From: Chlorobiaceae bacterium
GTDB lineage: Bacteria; Bacteroidota; Chlorobiia; Chlorobiales; Chlorobiaceae
DNA: 64,000 bases
Assembly (NCBI GenBank): GCA_013334525.1
Contig: JAAXXK010000007.1
Coordinates: 1 to 64,000, forward strand
Reading direction: 5' to 3'
Shown here: positions 7,614 to 16,472 of the stretch, piece after piece
Numbering within the stretch: position 1 is the first letter of the stretch
Layout of the letters: each line of letters starts with the position of its first letter
Program-made: the position numbers and the translations under genes
Notes under the pieces: generated by a model
What the model saw: only the letters and a program-made list of their open reading frames with translations
Databases searched by the model: none
What the model was told of the DNA's origin: nothing

Positions 7614-8612
7614 ATGAACCTCTTTTTAGTGCTTTTGCTCATTCTCTTTATTCTCGCTCTGGTTGTCGCGGCGCAGGTGGGTCTGGCCCGCTACCATGCG
7701 ATACGTGACCAGCAGAACAACGTTGTGATGTTTGGCGGTGCGGTGAGGCTTCTTTCGTGGGAGCAGAATGAAGGGCTTGTCCTCCTCAGATACAAAAAGG
7801 TTTCCGAGATCATTGTCGGCGCAGGTGGCGGCATGCGGTTCATCTATCCTATCAAGGGAGAGGAGCTTCGGGCACGAATCCCCCTTACCTTGCGCCTGGT
7901 CACCTGGAACGATACGGATATCCTGACTCGTGAATCCATTCAGGTAATGCTCAAGGTGGCCGTCTGGTGGCGGGTGGCTGATCTCAACAAGTACGTCTTC
8001 ACCATCGACACACGCGTCAATGTTGACAACAGCCGGCTTGAAATGGGTCCACTGGGTGCCGCAGAGGAGTGGCTGCAAACACTGACAGAAAGCAGCATTC
8101 GTACTCTCGTATCGCAGGTCAGTGTTGCACTTCTGGTCTCCTCCAAGCCGACGAGCTATCTGCATGTCGATCCCCACAATCCCGCAGAACACTCAACGGC
8201 CCAGGGGGCGTCGCAGGTGCTGGCGCACGACCTTCAGATCGATCTACACAACAAGGCCCAGGATTATGGCATTGAGGTGCAACGAGTCGAAATCCAGGAA
8301 ATAGGTCTCTCCGATGAGATCCAAACCGCCATTGATCGTGTCTGGAAAGCCTCGCTGCTTCCGGCGCAAACGGAGCAGGAGGCCAAAGCGCGTCAGATCG
8401 AACTTCAGGCCGTCGCAAACGTGCTGGGTGTAGATACCGTGGCGCTCAACGAGGTCATGAAAAACTTCCAGGGCTCCTCGTTCCTTGGTGTCCCTGCGTT
8501 TCTCGAAACGCTGTTGGGGCGGGTAGGCGACAAAACCACACAGGCGAGTTCCCTCATCCCCAAGGGCAACAACCAGTCGCCCTCTCTTCCCGGGAGCCAT
8601 GAGCAGATTTGA
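7614..8612 (+). CDS. SPFH/Band 7 domain protein (stomatin-like)
   Basis: 332 residues. It starts with a membrane anchor (LFLVLLLILFILALVVAAQV, residues 3-22) and then the Band 7 fold: IVGAGGGMRFIYPI near residue 67, beta strands LRLVTWNDTDILTRESIQVM and VAVWWRVADLNKYVF, and the helical tail with YGIEVQRVEIQEIGL, LPAQTEQEAKARQIELQAVA. SPFH proteins form membrane-bound oligomeric cages or microdomain scaffolds and often work with FtsH-type proteases or NfeD partners; no such partner is next door here. It ends in a short polar, Ser/Pro-rich tail. A rho-independent terminator follows at 8627. It sits in the accessory region, so it may be island cargo. Confidence 0.85.
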   Translation: MNLFLVLLLILFILALVVAAQVGLARYHAIRDQQNNVVMFGGAVRLLSWEQNEGLVLLRYKKVSEIIVGAGGGMRFIYPIKGEELRARIPLTLRLVTWNDTDILTRESIQVMLKVAVWWRVADLNKYVFTIDTRVNVDNSRLEMGPLGAAEEWLQTLTESSIRTLVSQVSVALLVSSKPTSYLHVDPHNPAEHSTAQGASQVLAHDLQIDLHNKAQDYGIEVQRVEIQEIGLSDEIQTAIDRVWKASLLPAQTEQEAKARQIELQAVANVLGVDTVALNEVMKNFQGSSFLGVPAFLETLLGRVGDKTTQASSLIPKGNNQSPSLPGSHEQI

Positions 8613-8626
8613 AAAAATGTCATAAA

Positions 8627-8662
8627 AAAAGCCCTGGGGAGTAAGACCAGGGCTTTGATTTT
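8627..8662 (+). terminator. Rho-independent terminator after the SPFH gene
   Basis: Perfect stem AAAGCCCTGG / CCAGGGCTTT with a 9-nt loop, preceded by A-run and followed by TGATTTTGAT. It lies 15 bp downstream of the SPFH stop codon and could act in both directions. Confidence 0.8.
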
Positions 8663-8790
8663 GATGGCACCGACATAGTTCCTCCAACCAATGTCAATGC
8701 AATCTCACACAGGAATAATAACCAAATCGGCAACACCCCTCAAGCAGTTCCGAACAGTTCACAAACCCGCAACATTCAGCACCCTCGGGC

Positions 8791-9306
8791 TCATGCTGAT
8801 TGTGCGTAGCGCCTGATTATACGGTGCAGCTCTTTAGGATAAGCGTGGGCATTCTGCAGGTGCCCTTTCCGTGAATATGCTTCAGGAGCACGCCTGGAGA
8901 GCGTATGGATGATGCCGAGATGCTCCGGATCATCGGTGTCGTGAGGGTCGATATTGCCTCCCTCCACGATGCTGTAGAAGTTCTCGACCTTGTTTTTGAT
9001 CTCTTCGTCAGTAAGCCCCGTCTCATCCTGCATCGCCTTCTCCCTGGTGATACCGTCGGCGATCCAGTACGACAGGCTCTCTTTTGCTTCAGTTTCCGTC
9101 AGTGGACCGTCAAAGCAACCACTGTCAGCGTCTGCAATCCAGTACCTCTTGACAACCCCGCCGCTCGGGCCTGCAACGTGAGCCCAGCTTCCACCATCCA
9201 GCTTCAAATGCTGTCCAGCCATCTCTTCCGTCTCGTTCTGCGCTTTCTCCATAGATTTCATACCTGCAACTTCCTTTTCTACCATAACTATCATCTCCTC
9301 TGTCAT
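8791..9306 (-). CDS. Hypothetical acidic protein
   Basis: 171 residues, strongly acidic, no membrane segment. Recognisable features are short: KRYWIADADSGCFDGPLTET and an EAKESLSYWIADGITREKAM segment, so the word YWIAD occurs twice, about 30 residues apart, and a basic C-terminus KELHRIIRRYAQSA. I do not know the family. The start could also be the ATG at 9285, which has GAGGAG 9 bp upstream and may be the better choice. It is convergent with the SPFH gene and lies just inside the first copy of the 60-bp repeat at 9513. Confidence 0.55.
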   Translation of the reverse strand: MTEEMIVMVEKEVAGMKSMEKAQNETEEMAGQHLKLDGGSWAHVAGPSGGVVKRYWIADADSGCFDGPLTETEAKESLSYWIADGITREKAMQDETGLTDEEIKNKVENFYSIVEGGNIDPHDTDDPEHLGIIHTLSRRAPEAYSRKGHLQNAHAYPKELHRIIRRYAQSA

Positions 9307-9750
9307 ATTATCATTCTCTCAATCCTGAAAAATCAGGCATCATCGTCAATTCAGCATTACGCATTTTACCATCACTCTTTAGACGCTGTTTTCTACAAAT
9401 CTTTGCGCTTAAATCTGATAAAAAAACGAAAAGTAACAAGAGTCCCCGAATGAAGAACAAGCACGACTCAAAGTCCGGTTGCCTTGCAGAGGGCGGTCCA
9501 GTTAAAAATGGGCAATAAAAAAGGCAGACGCTGATACTAAACGCCTGCCTGAAGTGGAGATGGCGGGACTCGCTATAACGAGGTAACTGTATCCATAAAC
9601 TTATCTGACCAAAGTGCTTTTACTATTTTCTGCCTGTCGATGCCGATGTTTCCGGTAAACTTGAACAATTAGAGGCTCCCCTGTTCTTGTCTTCTGGCCA
9701 CGTTTGGGATATGGATTATCATGACGGAAGTGAATCGGCGAGGAAAAGAG
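9307..9750. other. Non-coding interval carrying the first 60-bp repeat copy
   Basis: No credible gene. It contains the outer copy of the tmRNA-3'-end direct repeat (9513-9572), whose left flank (9307-9512) differs from the flank of the other copy. The rest (9573-9750) is ordinary-looking spacer before the stop codon of the DUF2283 gene. Confidence 0.6.
9513..9572. repeat. 60-bp direct repeat, distal copy (attachment-site-like)
   Basis: Identical over 60 bp to 10349-10408. It holds the tmRNA transcription terminator hairpin (AGGCAGACGC...GCCTGCCT) and the last 18 nt of the tmRNA gene (up to GGCGGGACTCG on the plus strand). After 9572 it diverges, so it is a fragment of the tmRNA 3' end and not a second tmRNA. 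This is what site-specific integration into ssrA leaves behind. Confidence 0.9.
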
Positions 9751-9957
9751 TCAAGCCGTTTTTCGTGCGATCTCCTGATAGGAAAATTCCCAAAGACCCG
9801 CATTCTCTTTGGCATGCTCAATCGTCATGCTGACAAGATTGCCCTTATCGTCAACGTCAATCAGGATATTCTCACTGACTTCACGCGTTTCGACAACCGG
9901 CCGGTCCACCATCTGGATAAAAGCAGTGTCGGTATCTTCAAAATATTTGATTTTCAT
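9751..9957 (-). CDS. DUF2283 family protein
   Basis: 68 residues opening MKIKYFEDTDTAFIQMVDRP with ETREVSENILIDVDDKGNLV, the typical beta-rich DUF2283 pattern in which a short protein has a Y/D-rich first strand and an I-D-x-D-x-x-G turn. Biochemical role is unknown; family members are often encoded beside a small partner of about 80-90 residues, as here (3 bp apart). The pair looks like a toxin-antitoxin-type module, but this has not, to my knowledge, been demonstrated for the family. It lies inside the 60-bp direct repeats and is therefore probable integrated cargo. Confidence 0.8.
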   Translation of the reverse strand: MKIKYFEDTDTAFIQMVDRPVVETREVSENILIDVDDKGNLVSMTIEHAKENAGLWEFSYQEIARKTA

Positions 9958-9960
9958 CTG

Positions 9961-10197
9961 TTATTCCCTCCTGAATGATCTATCGAAAAATGCGTTATGA
10001 ACCGTTTCGCCATCTTCCAACAGAATAACCCTCAGATATTTATCCACCTCTGCAATCCTTGCCCAACACCGGATTCGTCCGTCTGACTGAAGATTCGTTT
10101 TCTCTGGGTTCTTGATAACAAATGAAATCCACTCATCTTTTATCAAGGCTCTGTCTGGGCGTGTTCGTGTAAAGTCGAAGTACTGGGTTGTCTTCAT
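9961..10197 (-). CDS. Small protein paired with DUF2283 (putative toxin-like partner)
   Basis: 78 residues from the ATG at 10197 (the frame opens upstream to 10242, but related proteins begin MKTTQYF). Visible pattern: RPDRALIKDEWISFVIKNPE, then IRCWARIAEVDKYLRVILLE and VHNAFFDRSFRRE. The charged N-terminal helix, W-ARI strand and HNAFFDR ending recall small basic HigB/DUF4258-like proteins, but I am not sure of the family. It is the first gene of the pair, 3 bp upstream of DUF2283. Toxin activity is an inference from size, pairing and island location. Confidence 0.65.
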   Translation of the reverse strand: MKTTQYFDFTRTRPDRALIKDEWISFVIKNPEKTNLQSDGRIRCWARIAEVDKYLRVILLEDGETVHNAFFDRSFRRE

Positions 10198-10348
10198 GTC
10201 ATCCATCGATACAGAATTTCCTAGCAGGAAATTTGACCTCACTATCTGGTTAAAATTAATAAAAACAAAATCTTACACCAAACAGCAAAACATGAACTCA
10301 TAATACCCCATCAGCCGCCTTAATCATCACACCAGCATAAATGTTCAA

Positions 10349-10408
10349 CAATAAAAAAGGCAGACGCTGATACTAAACGCCTGCCTGAAGTGGAGATGGC
10401 GGGACTCG
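10349..10408. repeat. 60-bp direct repeat, tmRNA-proximal copy
   Basis: Covers the last 18 nt of the tmRNA gene plus its terminator and is identical to 9513-9572. The two copies are 836 bp apart start to start and bracket the DUF2283 pair, as attL and attR bracket an integrated element. Confidence 0.9.
10352..10386 (-). terminator. tmRNA terminator
   Basis: Minus-strand stem AGGCAGGCG / CGTCTGCCT with a TTTAGTATCAG-type loop followed by TTTTTTATTG, 4 nt after the tmRNA 3' end. A second copy exists in the repeat at 9516-9550. Confidence 0.85.
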
Positions 10409-10788
10409 AACCCGCGTCCAGAACACTGATCGATGCAGTCACCACACTCATCTCTGGTGATTGTTTTTTCGTAGACTGTTACATCGCCAACAACGTACAG
10501 TCTCTTATCCCTGGAGTGTATTCATGCGGCCCCCAAGGCCTGATCGCATGAAGCTTACTTGCGCGAACCGAAGCTCAAGCGCGGGTTATGCCATCCAGCG
10601 CCTTCAGAGTAAGCGCATTCACCGCTGGACGATGGCGGCTAATTAACTTGTGCTAATCAGGCAGCCATTGCATACGAATAATCGTCTGCATCTGTTTGTT
10701 ACATAGACTTCTTTAACGAGTCCATCCATGCTGAAACTCGGAGTGCAACTACATCTCACACCTATCCTGTCGAAAGCCTGTCATCCCC
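10391..10788 (-). ncRNA. ssrA: Transfer-messenger RNA (tmRNA)
   Basis: About 398 nt. The 5' end GGGGATG pairs with 3' CATCTCC to make the tRNA-like acceptor stem, and the 3' part has the T-arm GGACGCGGGTTCGAGTCCCGCC; CCA is not encoded. The resume codon GCA begins the tag at 10689 and the reading frame GCA GAC GAT TAT TCG TAT GCA ATG GCT GCC ends at TGA (10657-10659), giving ADDYSYAMAA. This rescues stalled ribosomes and marks the product for proteolysis. The tag equals the one known from Chlorobaculum tepidum, supporting the organism call. Its 3' end has served as an integration target (see the 60-bp repeats). Confidence 0.97.
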
Positions 10789-10896
10789 GCAAATTCAAAG
10801 AACCGTGCCCATGCACGAAGTGACTATAGATAACCTTTAACTGCCACATTATCAAGAACAACCGAACACCTGCAATTGGTTCCGCAACCTTTCCCG

Positions 10897-11460
10897 TCAG
10901 TTCATGCCCGGCAGTTCCGGGGAGTTGGCGATGTAGCAGTATTCGCCGCCTTTGGAGCGGACGGTACGGCTCCACATCCTTTCGTATTCGTCGGTGAAGA
11001 TCGTTTCGCTCGACCCCTCGGCGATGTACCACGACCCCTCCTCGAACTCATCTTCAAGCTGGCCTGCGCTCCAGCCTGCATAACCGAGGAAGAAACGGAT
11101 ATCCGATGGCTTGATCACGCCGGTGTTGATGAGGAAGCTGAGCTGCTCCTTGTCGCCACCCCAGAACAGTCCGGGCAGCACTTCGGTAGCGCCATCGACC
11201 ACGTCGCCGCGCGTGTGCAGGAAATGGACCGTATCGACCTGCACGGGGCCGCCCATGTGCAGCGGTTCCTCGATTTCCTCAAATCCGGTAATGGCTTCGC
11301 ACACCTTGAACTCCATCGGTTTGTTCAGGATGAAGCCGATCGAGCCCTCTTCGTTGTGCTCGCACATAAGAAGCACCGTCCGCTTGAAGTTCGATTCAAG
11401 CAGGTTTGCCGAAGCAAGCAACAGCTTGCCGGGCTTTAATATTTCAAATTCGTTGACCAT
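10897..11460 (-). CDS. YqgE/AlgH family protein (UPF0301)
   Basis: 187 residues. The family pattern is clear: LLLASANLLESNFKRTVLLM at the N-terminus, GSIGFILNKPM, then MGGPVQVDTVHFLH and the C-terminal FFLGYAGWSAGQLEDEFEEG with W. YqgE proteins are soluble and conserved, but no biochemical role is agreed (AlgH in Pseudomonas was first linked to alginate control). The gene starts 3 bp after the bcp stop codon, so the two are co-transcribed, and the tmRNA gene follows 108 bp downstream on the same strand. Confidence 0.92.
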   Translation of the reverse strand: MVNEFEILKPGKLLLASANLLESNFKRTVLLMCEHNEEGSIGFILNKPMEFKVCEAITGFEEIEEPLHMGGPVQVDTVHFLHTRGDVVDGATEVLPGLFWGGDKEQLSFLINTGVIKPSDIRFFLGYAGWSAGQLEDEFEEGSWYIAEGSSETIFTDEYERMWSRTVRSKGGEYCYIANSPELPGMN

Positions 11461-11463
11461 ACG

Positions 11464-11934
11464 TTACGTTTTTTGGTGCAACCATTCGAGAATCTCCGAA
11501 GCATGTGTTTCGGGCTTGACTTTAGGCCATACCATTTCTATATCACCTTTTTCATCGATCAGGTAGGTTACACGGCTGGTGCCCATGTACTCCCTGCCCA
11601 TAAACTTTTTCTGTCCCCATACGCCATAAGCTTCGACGATTGCCTTATCTTCATCGACCACAAGCCTGAACGGCAGCTGGAACTTGTCGGCGAATTTCCG
11701 GTGGGCTTTCTGGCCGTCGACGCTCACGCCGAGCACTTCAGCATCCACTTTTTTAAAATTAGGCAAATTGTCGCGAAATGCACAAGCCTCCTTGGTACAT
11801 CCCGGTGTATCATCCTTGGGGTAAAAATAGAGGATAACCTTCTTTCCCAGATACTCGCTGAGGCTCACGCTGTTGCCGTCCTGGTCTTTGGCGCTGAATT
11901 CCGGAGCCTTCTGGCCTGCCTGCAATAAAGCCAT
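11464..11934 (-). CDS. bcp: Peroxiredoxin, thioredoxin-dependent thiol peroxidase (Bcp/PrxQ)
   Basis: 156 residues, the normal length for Bcp/PrxQ. The peroxidatic cysteine is Cys46 and the resolving cysteine Cys51 in FYPKDDTPGCTKEACAFRD, the spacing of five residues that defines this subfamily. The enzyme reduces hydroperoxides with electrons from thioredoxin in the cytoplasm. A conserved Arg lies in the GTSRVTYLID segment near residue 122. It heads a two-gene run with yqgE. For a strict anaerobe this is part of the oxygen-damage defence. Confidence 0.96.
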   Translation of the reverse strand: MALLQAGQKAPEFSAKDQDGNSVSLSEYLGKKVILYFYPKDDTPGCTKEACAFRDNLPNFKKVDAEVLGVSVDGQKAHRKFADKFQLPFRLVVDEDKAIVEAYGVWGQKKFMGREYMGTSRVTYLIDEKGDIEMVWPKVKPETHASEILEWLHQKT

Positions 11935-12160
11935 GGTTTCGTATGTTTATTTTATAAATATGACGTCGTTTAAAAAGAAAAACCCATCTGTAAGCAAAAA
12001 GTTTCGGGAAGTTTTCAGAAACCCTCAATACCTTGGGTCAGTAAATATGCAATGCGCCGTAATGCCGAATTATTGGCGAAACCGATGCATTTTCATAAAA
12101 TTGAAGCAACAACGGTATCGTACTTTTTCTGTGCGATCGAAACCGATAGAATACATTCGT

Positions 12161-12661
12161 ATGAAGCCCTTTTCGTTCTGCCCCATTTGTGCCACACCCC
12201 TGACAGAGATCTTCGTCGATGGACGAAACAGGATGAGCTGCCCCAAATGCGGCTGGATTCATTATGTCAATCCGCTGCCGGTGGCTTTGGCCTTTACGGT
12301 TAACCGCAACAACGACCTTCTGGTCATCAGGAGGGCTCACGAGCCGGCATTCAACGAATGGGCGCTGCCCGGAGGATTCCTGGAGGCGGGGGAGAAACCC
12401 GAGGAGGGTTGCCTGCGGGAGCTGTTCGAAGAGACTGCGCTTGAGGGTTCGGTGGAGAAGCTGATCGGGGTGTATCACCGTGAATCGGAACTTTACGGCT
12501 CGCTGGTAGTGGTGGCCTACAAGGTGATTGCTGCCCACGAGAATATCGCCATCAACCATGAGGTGTTCGAAGCGGGGTTCTACCCGCCGGAGCAGCTGCC
12601 GCTGGTGAGGATACCCCTGCATCGCCAGATCATCGACGAAAGCCGCTGGCCGGACAGGTAG
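12161..12661 (+). CDS. NUDIX hydrolase with N-terminal zinc ribbon
   Basis: 166 residues from the ATG at 12161; the frame is open further upstream to 11873, but that stretch overlaps the bcp gene antisense and has no ribosome site. Residues 6-32 form a zinc ribbon, CPICATPL...MSCPKCGW, as in NudC-type NADH pyrophosphatases. The NUDIX box follows at about residues 67-89 (GGFLEAGEKPEEGCLRELFE then ET). It likely hydrolyses a nucleoside diphosphate linked to another group; the zinc ribbon suggests NADH or ADP-ribose-like substrates, but the SQPWPFPxS motif of true NudC is absent. It is divergent from bcp, and its promoter lies in the AT-rich 11935-12160 spacer. Confidence 0.85.
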   Translation: MKPFSFCPICATPLTEIFVDGRNRMSCPKCGWIHYVNPLPVALAFTVNRNNDLLVIRRAHEPAFNEWALPGGFLEAGEKPEEGCLRELFEETALEGSVEKLIGVYHRESELYGSLVVVAYKVIAAHENIAINHEVFEAGFYPPEQLPLVRIPLHRQIIDESRWPDR

Positions 12662-12732
12662 GCGATGTCGTCTCGAATGTCATAAAGAGACACTTTTTTG
12701 CATTGCCGGGAATGCCGGGCTGGAACAAGAAA

Positions 12733-12893
12733 AAGGCTGTCTCATTTCAAGTCCAGACAACGGAGGGCTGGTTTTCCTACCCGCCATTACATCCATCGAC
12801 TATCGGGAACTCGAATGGCGGACAGGAATGTCCGCCCTCCTTTGGTCGACGACCCTTTTGAGACAGCATCTTACAGACTTATGAGACAAACTT
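12733..12893. repeat. Dispersed palindromic repeat, copy 1
   Basis: Begins AAGGCTGTCTCA and ends TTTTGAGACAGC...GAGACAAAC. Between the borders lie two stems: one around GGAGGGCTGGTTTTCC..ACCCGCCATT, the other GAATGGCGGACAGGAATGTCCGCC followed by CTCCTTTGGT. The same blocks occur near 21.2, 21.6, 44.4, 48.1, 57.5 and 63.7 kb. Confidence 0.8.
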
Positions 12894-12950
12894 GCTCCAA
12901 GGTTTTTTCCAGCAATGATCGCGCTTTCCGTGACATATTCTTGCCGATAC

Positions 12951-12983
12951 AAAAAGGGCCACCTTTTCCGGGAGCCCTTTGTA
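12951..12983 (-). terminator. Terminator after phoR
   Basis: Minus-strand stem AAAGGGCTCCC / GGTGGCCCTTT with loop GGAAAA, ending in TTTTTG. It lies 22-54 bp after the kinase stop codon at 13005. Confidence 0.75.
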
Positions 12984-13004
12984 CGATAGCCTATATTTAT
13001 ACTC

Positions 13005-14780
13005 TTACCACTGTGGAGCAATTGGGAGGGTTACGGTGAAGACCGAGCCAAGGTTGACCCGCGAACGCACCTCAATCCTGCCTTTGTGGGCAAGCACGAT
13101 GTGCTTGACGATCGACAGGCCGAGACCGGTGCCCCCGAACTGACGGGAGCGGGCTTTGTCGACACGGTAGAACCTTTCGAAGATCCTGTCCAGGTCGGCC
13201 TTCGGGATTCCGATGCCGTTATCCTCCACCTCGATGCTGACCGATTCGAATGTGCTGTACGCCCCTATCCTTATCCGCCCGCTCCTGTCATCGACATACT
13301 TGATGGCGTTGTCGATCAGGTTGCGCATCACGATATCGAAATAGCCGCTGTCGGCCAGTACCGGCGGCACTATATTCGGCAGGGCAAGATCGATGCGAAT
13401 CCCTCTTTTCGAGGCCGTCTGCTCAAACATCGCAACGGTTTTTTCGAGCTGTGACCTTATGTCTACGGGGGCGAAGGCGTAGACGATCTTGCCGGACTCG
13501 ATACGTGAAAGGTCGAGTACGTCATTGACCAGCGCCGTAAGCTGCTCGCTCTCCTGCAGGATGATGCGCAGGAACGACTCGGCGTGTTCGGGATCGTTCA
13601 TGGCCCCGTCGAGCAGGGTTTCGGTGTATCCCTTGATGCTGGCAAGCGGAGTACGAAGCTCGTGCGAGACGCTCGACACGAAATCGCGCCGCATTTTTTC
13701 GAGGTTGCGCAGGCGGGTCATGTCGTTAACGACCAGCACGGTGCCGTCGAAACGCGAACCCCGCATGACCGGTACGGCGCTGATCTTGAGCACCCGCTCC
13801 CCTTTAGGGGTCATTGCCGTCAGCTCTTCGTTGTAGATCCCCGTTCCCTGGGCCCTGACCCGCTCGAACAGCTCCCGCATGGTCTTGTCGGAGATCTGCT
13901 TGACCGGCATCGCGCGGTTCATGGCTCCTTCGATAACGAAAAGCCTTGAGGCAGCCGGATTGACCAGCACAATCTCGCCGTCGGCATTGGTTACGATGAT
14001 CGCCTCGCGAATGCTGGAGAGCACCTCCCGGAGCCACTCCTCCTGCTGGCTCATCCTTACGACCTCATCAGACATGTAGTTGAAAGCCCTCGACAGCCTC
14101 CCGATCTCGTCCTGCCTTCCCACAACGATCCGTACCCCCGTCTCTCCATGCAGGAAACGGTCGGCGGCATCGGCGATGCGTTCGAGCGGCCGTGAGAGGA
14201 ATATCGCGGAAAGTCCTCCTGCAATCAGTGCGAGCAGCAGGGCCCAGAACAGGCCCCCTTCGATCCCCCGGTTGACTTCGGCTTCCAGCATGCGTATTTC
14301 ACTCAGCGGCTTGGCAAACCTGAGAACCGCCCACTTTTTGGGTGTACCGACAGGCATGGCCATGTAGAGCATGTTCTCATGGAGGGTCGAGCTGTAGCGT
14401 GTCGATTCGCCCACCCCTTTCGACAGGGCCTCACGGACTTCGATACGGTCGAGATGGTTCTCCATGAATGCGAGCTTGCCGGCATCGACGTATGAGTCCC
14501 CGAGAACCCGCCCCTGGAGGTCGATCAGCGTGACGCGCACATTGAGCGCCGAGCCGACCCGGTCTGTCCACTGGTCGGATTGGGATAGGTCTTCCCAGGC
14601 GGGGGATTTTTTGTCGAGCATCTGGCTGTTGAGCCGGAGTTCCCGGAGCAGGTCTTCACGGAGCTGCCTGACGAGGAGATCGCCCAGGTGACGCCCCTGG
14701 TAGACATAGCTGAAGGCGAGCGAAAAAAAGAGGATCAGGCCAAAAACCAGCCCGAGCCTGAAGGATACCTTAGCCTTCAT
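13005..14780 (-). CDS. phoR: Sensor histidine kinase, PhoR type
   Basis: 591 residues. Membrane segments at about 8-27 (LGLVFGLILFFSLAFSYVY) and 174-194 (LFWALLLALIAGGLSAIFL) flank a periplasmic loop; then HAMP (SRPLERIADAADRFLHG), a PAS domain near 255-350 (AIIVTNADGEIVLVNPAASR), HisKA with the phospho-acceptor His near 371 in FVSSVSHELRTPLASIKGY, and HATPase_c with N-box NLIDNAIKYV near 487 and G boxes DNGIGIPKADL and FGGTGLGLSI. PAS before HisKA is the PhoR/WalK arrangement. The start codon lies within the end of phoB (11-bp overlap), so both are made from one transcript. The signal is probably phosphate or envelope-related, by homology of the pair. Confidence 0.9.
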   Translation of the reverse strand: MKAKVSFRLGLVFGLILFFSLAFSYVYQGRHLGDLLVRQLREDLLRELRLNSQMLDKKSPAWEDLSQSDQWTDRVGSALNVRVTLIDLQGRVLGDSYVDAGKLAFMENHLDRIEVREALSKGVGESTRYSSTLHENMLYMAMPVGTPKKWAVLRFAKPLSEIRMLEAEVNRGIEGGLFWALLLALIAGGLSAIFLSRPLERIADAADRFLHGETGVRIVVGRQDEIGRLSRAFNYMSDEVVRMSQQEEWLREVLSSIREAIIVTNADGEIVLVNPAASRLFVIEGAMNRAMPVKQISDKTMRELFERVRAQGTGIYNEELTAMTPKGERVLKISAVPVMRGSRFDGTVLVVNDMTRLRNLEKMRRDFVSSVSHELRTPLASIKGYTETLLDGAMNDPEHAESFLRIILQESEQLTALVNDVLDLSRIESGKIVYAFAPVDIRSQLEKTVAMFEQTASKRGIRIDLALPNIVPPVLADSGYFDIVMRNLIDNAIKYVDDRSGRIRIGAYSTFESVSIEVEDNGIGIPKADLDRIFERFYRVDKARSRQFGGTGLGLSIVKHIVLAHKGRIEVRSRVNLGSVFTVTLPIAPQW

Positions 14781-15480
14781 TGCCCTCGTCCCCGGTTTCG
14801 TCGAACTTGTAGCCCAGGCCGCGAACGGTCCTGATCAGCCGGCCGGTTTCGCCGAGCTTCTCCCTGAGCCGGGTGACGTGGGTATCGATGGTCCTGGTGT
14901 TGATATTCTTGTCGACGTCCCATACGTCGCTCAACAGCACCTCGCGGGTCTGTGCCTGCCCCTTGCGCTTCATCAGCAGCGTGAGCAGTTTGAACTCCAT
15001 AAGGGTAAGGGTGAGTGGTGAGCCGTTGAGCGTGGCGGTGTGGCGACCGATATCGATTTCGATGCCGTTGGAACCAAGCACCTCGTTAAGCTCCGAACGG
15101 TTGCGGCGATCGCGCTTCAGGATGGCCCTGATCCTCAGGTTGAGCTCACGCGGGCTGAAGGGTTTGACGACATAATCGTCGATGCCGAGCTCGAAGCCGA
15201 GCACCCTGTCGATCTCCTCCCCCTTGGCCGTAAGCATGATGATGGGCAGGTCGCTGTGCTGCACATCCTGCCTGATGCGGCGGCAGACTTCGAATCCGTC
15301 GATACCGGGCAGCATGATGTCGAGCAGCACAAGGTTCACTGCGTGCGTCCGGAGTTCGTTGAGCGCATCCTCGCCGCTCGGGGCATGGATGCAGGAATAG
15401 CCCGCTTTTTCAAGGTTGTATTTCAGAAGGCCGGCGAGGTTACGGTCATCTTCGACGATCAGGATGGAGGTTTCCGGCAT
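14770..15480 (-). CDS. phoB: Response regulator, PhoB/OmpR family
   Basis: 236 residues. The receiver domain starts ILIVEDDRNLAGLLKYNLEK; the acidic pocket is E9/D10-D11 and the phospho-acceptor Asp is about residue 54 in LVLLDIMLPGIDGFEV; T and K of the switch are in IIMLTAK and YVVKPFSPREL. The C-terminal winged helix (Trans_reg_C) ends THVTRLREKLGETGRLIRTV then RGLGYKF, a PhoB/OmpR-type DNA reader. It sits between an oppD-like ATPase gene (26 bp upstream) and its partner kinase (overlap), so all three probably share a transcript. Confidence 0.92.
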   Translation of the reverse strand: MPETSILIVEDDRNLAGLLKYNLEKAGYSCIHAPSGEDALNELRTHAVNLVLLDIMLPGIDGFEVCRRIRQDVQHSDLPIIMLTAKGEEIDRVLGFELGIDDYVVKPFSPRELNLRIRAILKRDRRNRSELNEVLGSNGIEIDIGRHTATLNGSPLTLTLMEFKLLTLLMKRKGQAQTREVLLSDVWDVDKNINTRTIDTHVTRLREKLGETGRLIRTVRGLGYKFDETGDEGNEG

Positions 15481-15506
15481 ACTTTTTTGTGTGGTTACGT
15501 TCCTGT

Positions 15507-16472
<966 letters not shown>

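Noticed and set aside
9513-9572. A second tmRNA gene
   Set aside because: Only the terminal 18 nt and terminator are duplicated; no tag or 5' half is present.
12951-12983. sRNA or riboswitch
   Set aside because: It is a simple terminator stem after phoR; no conserved aptamer seen.
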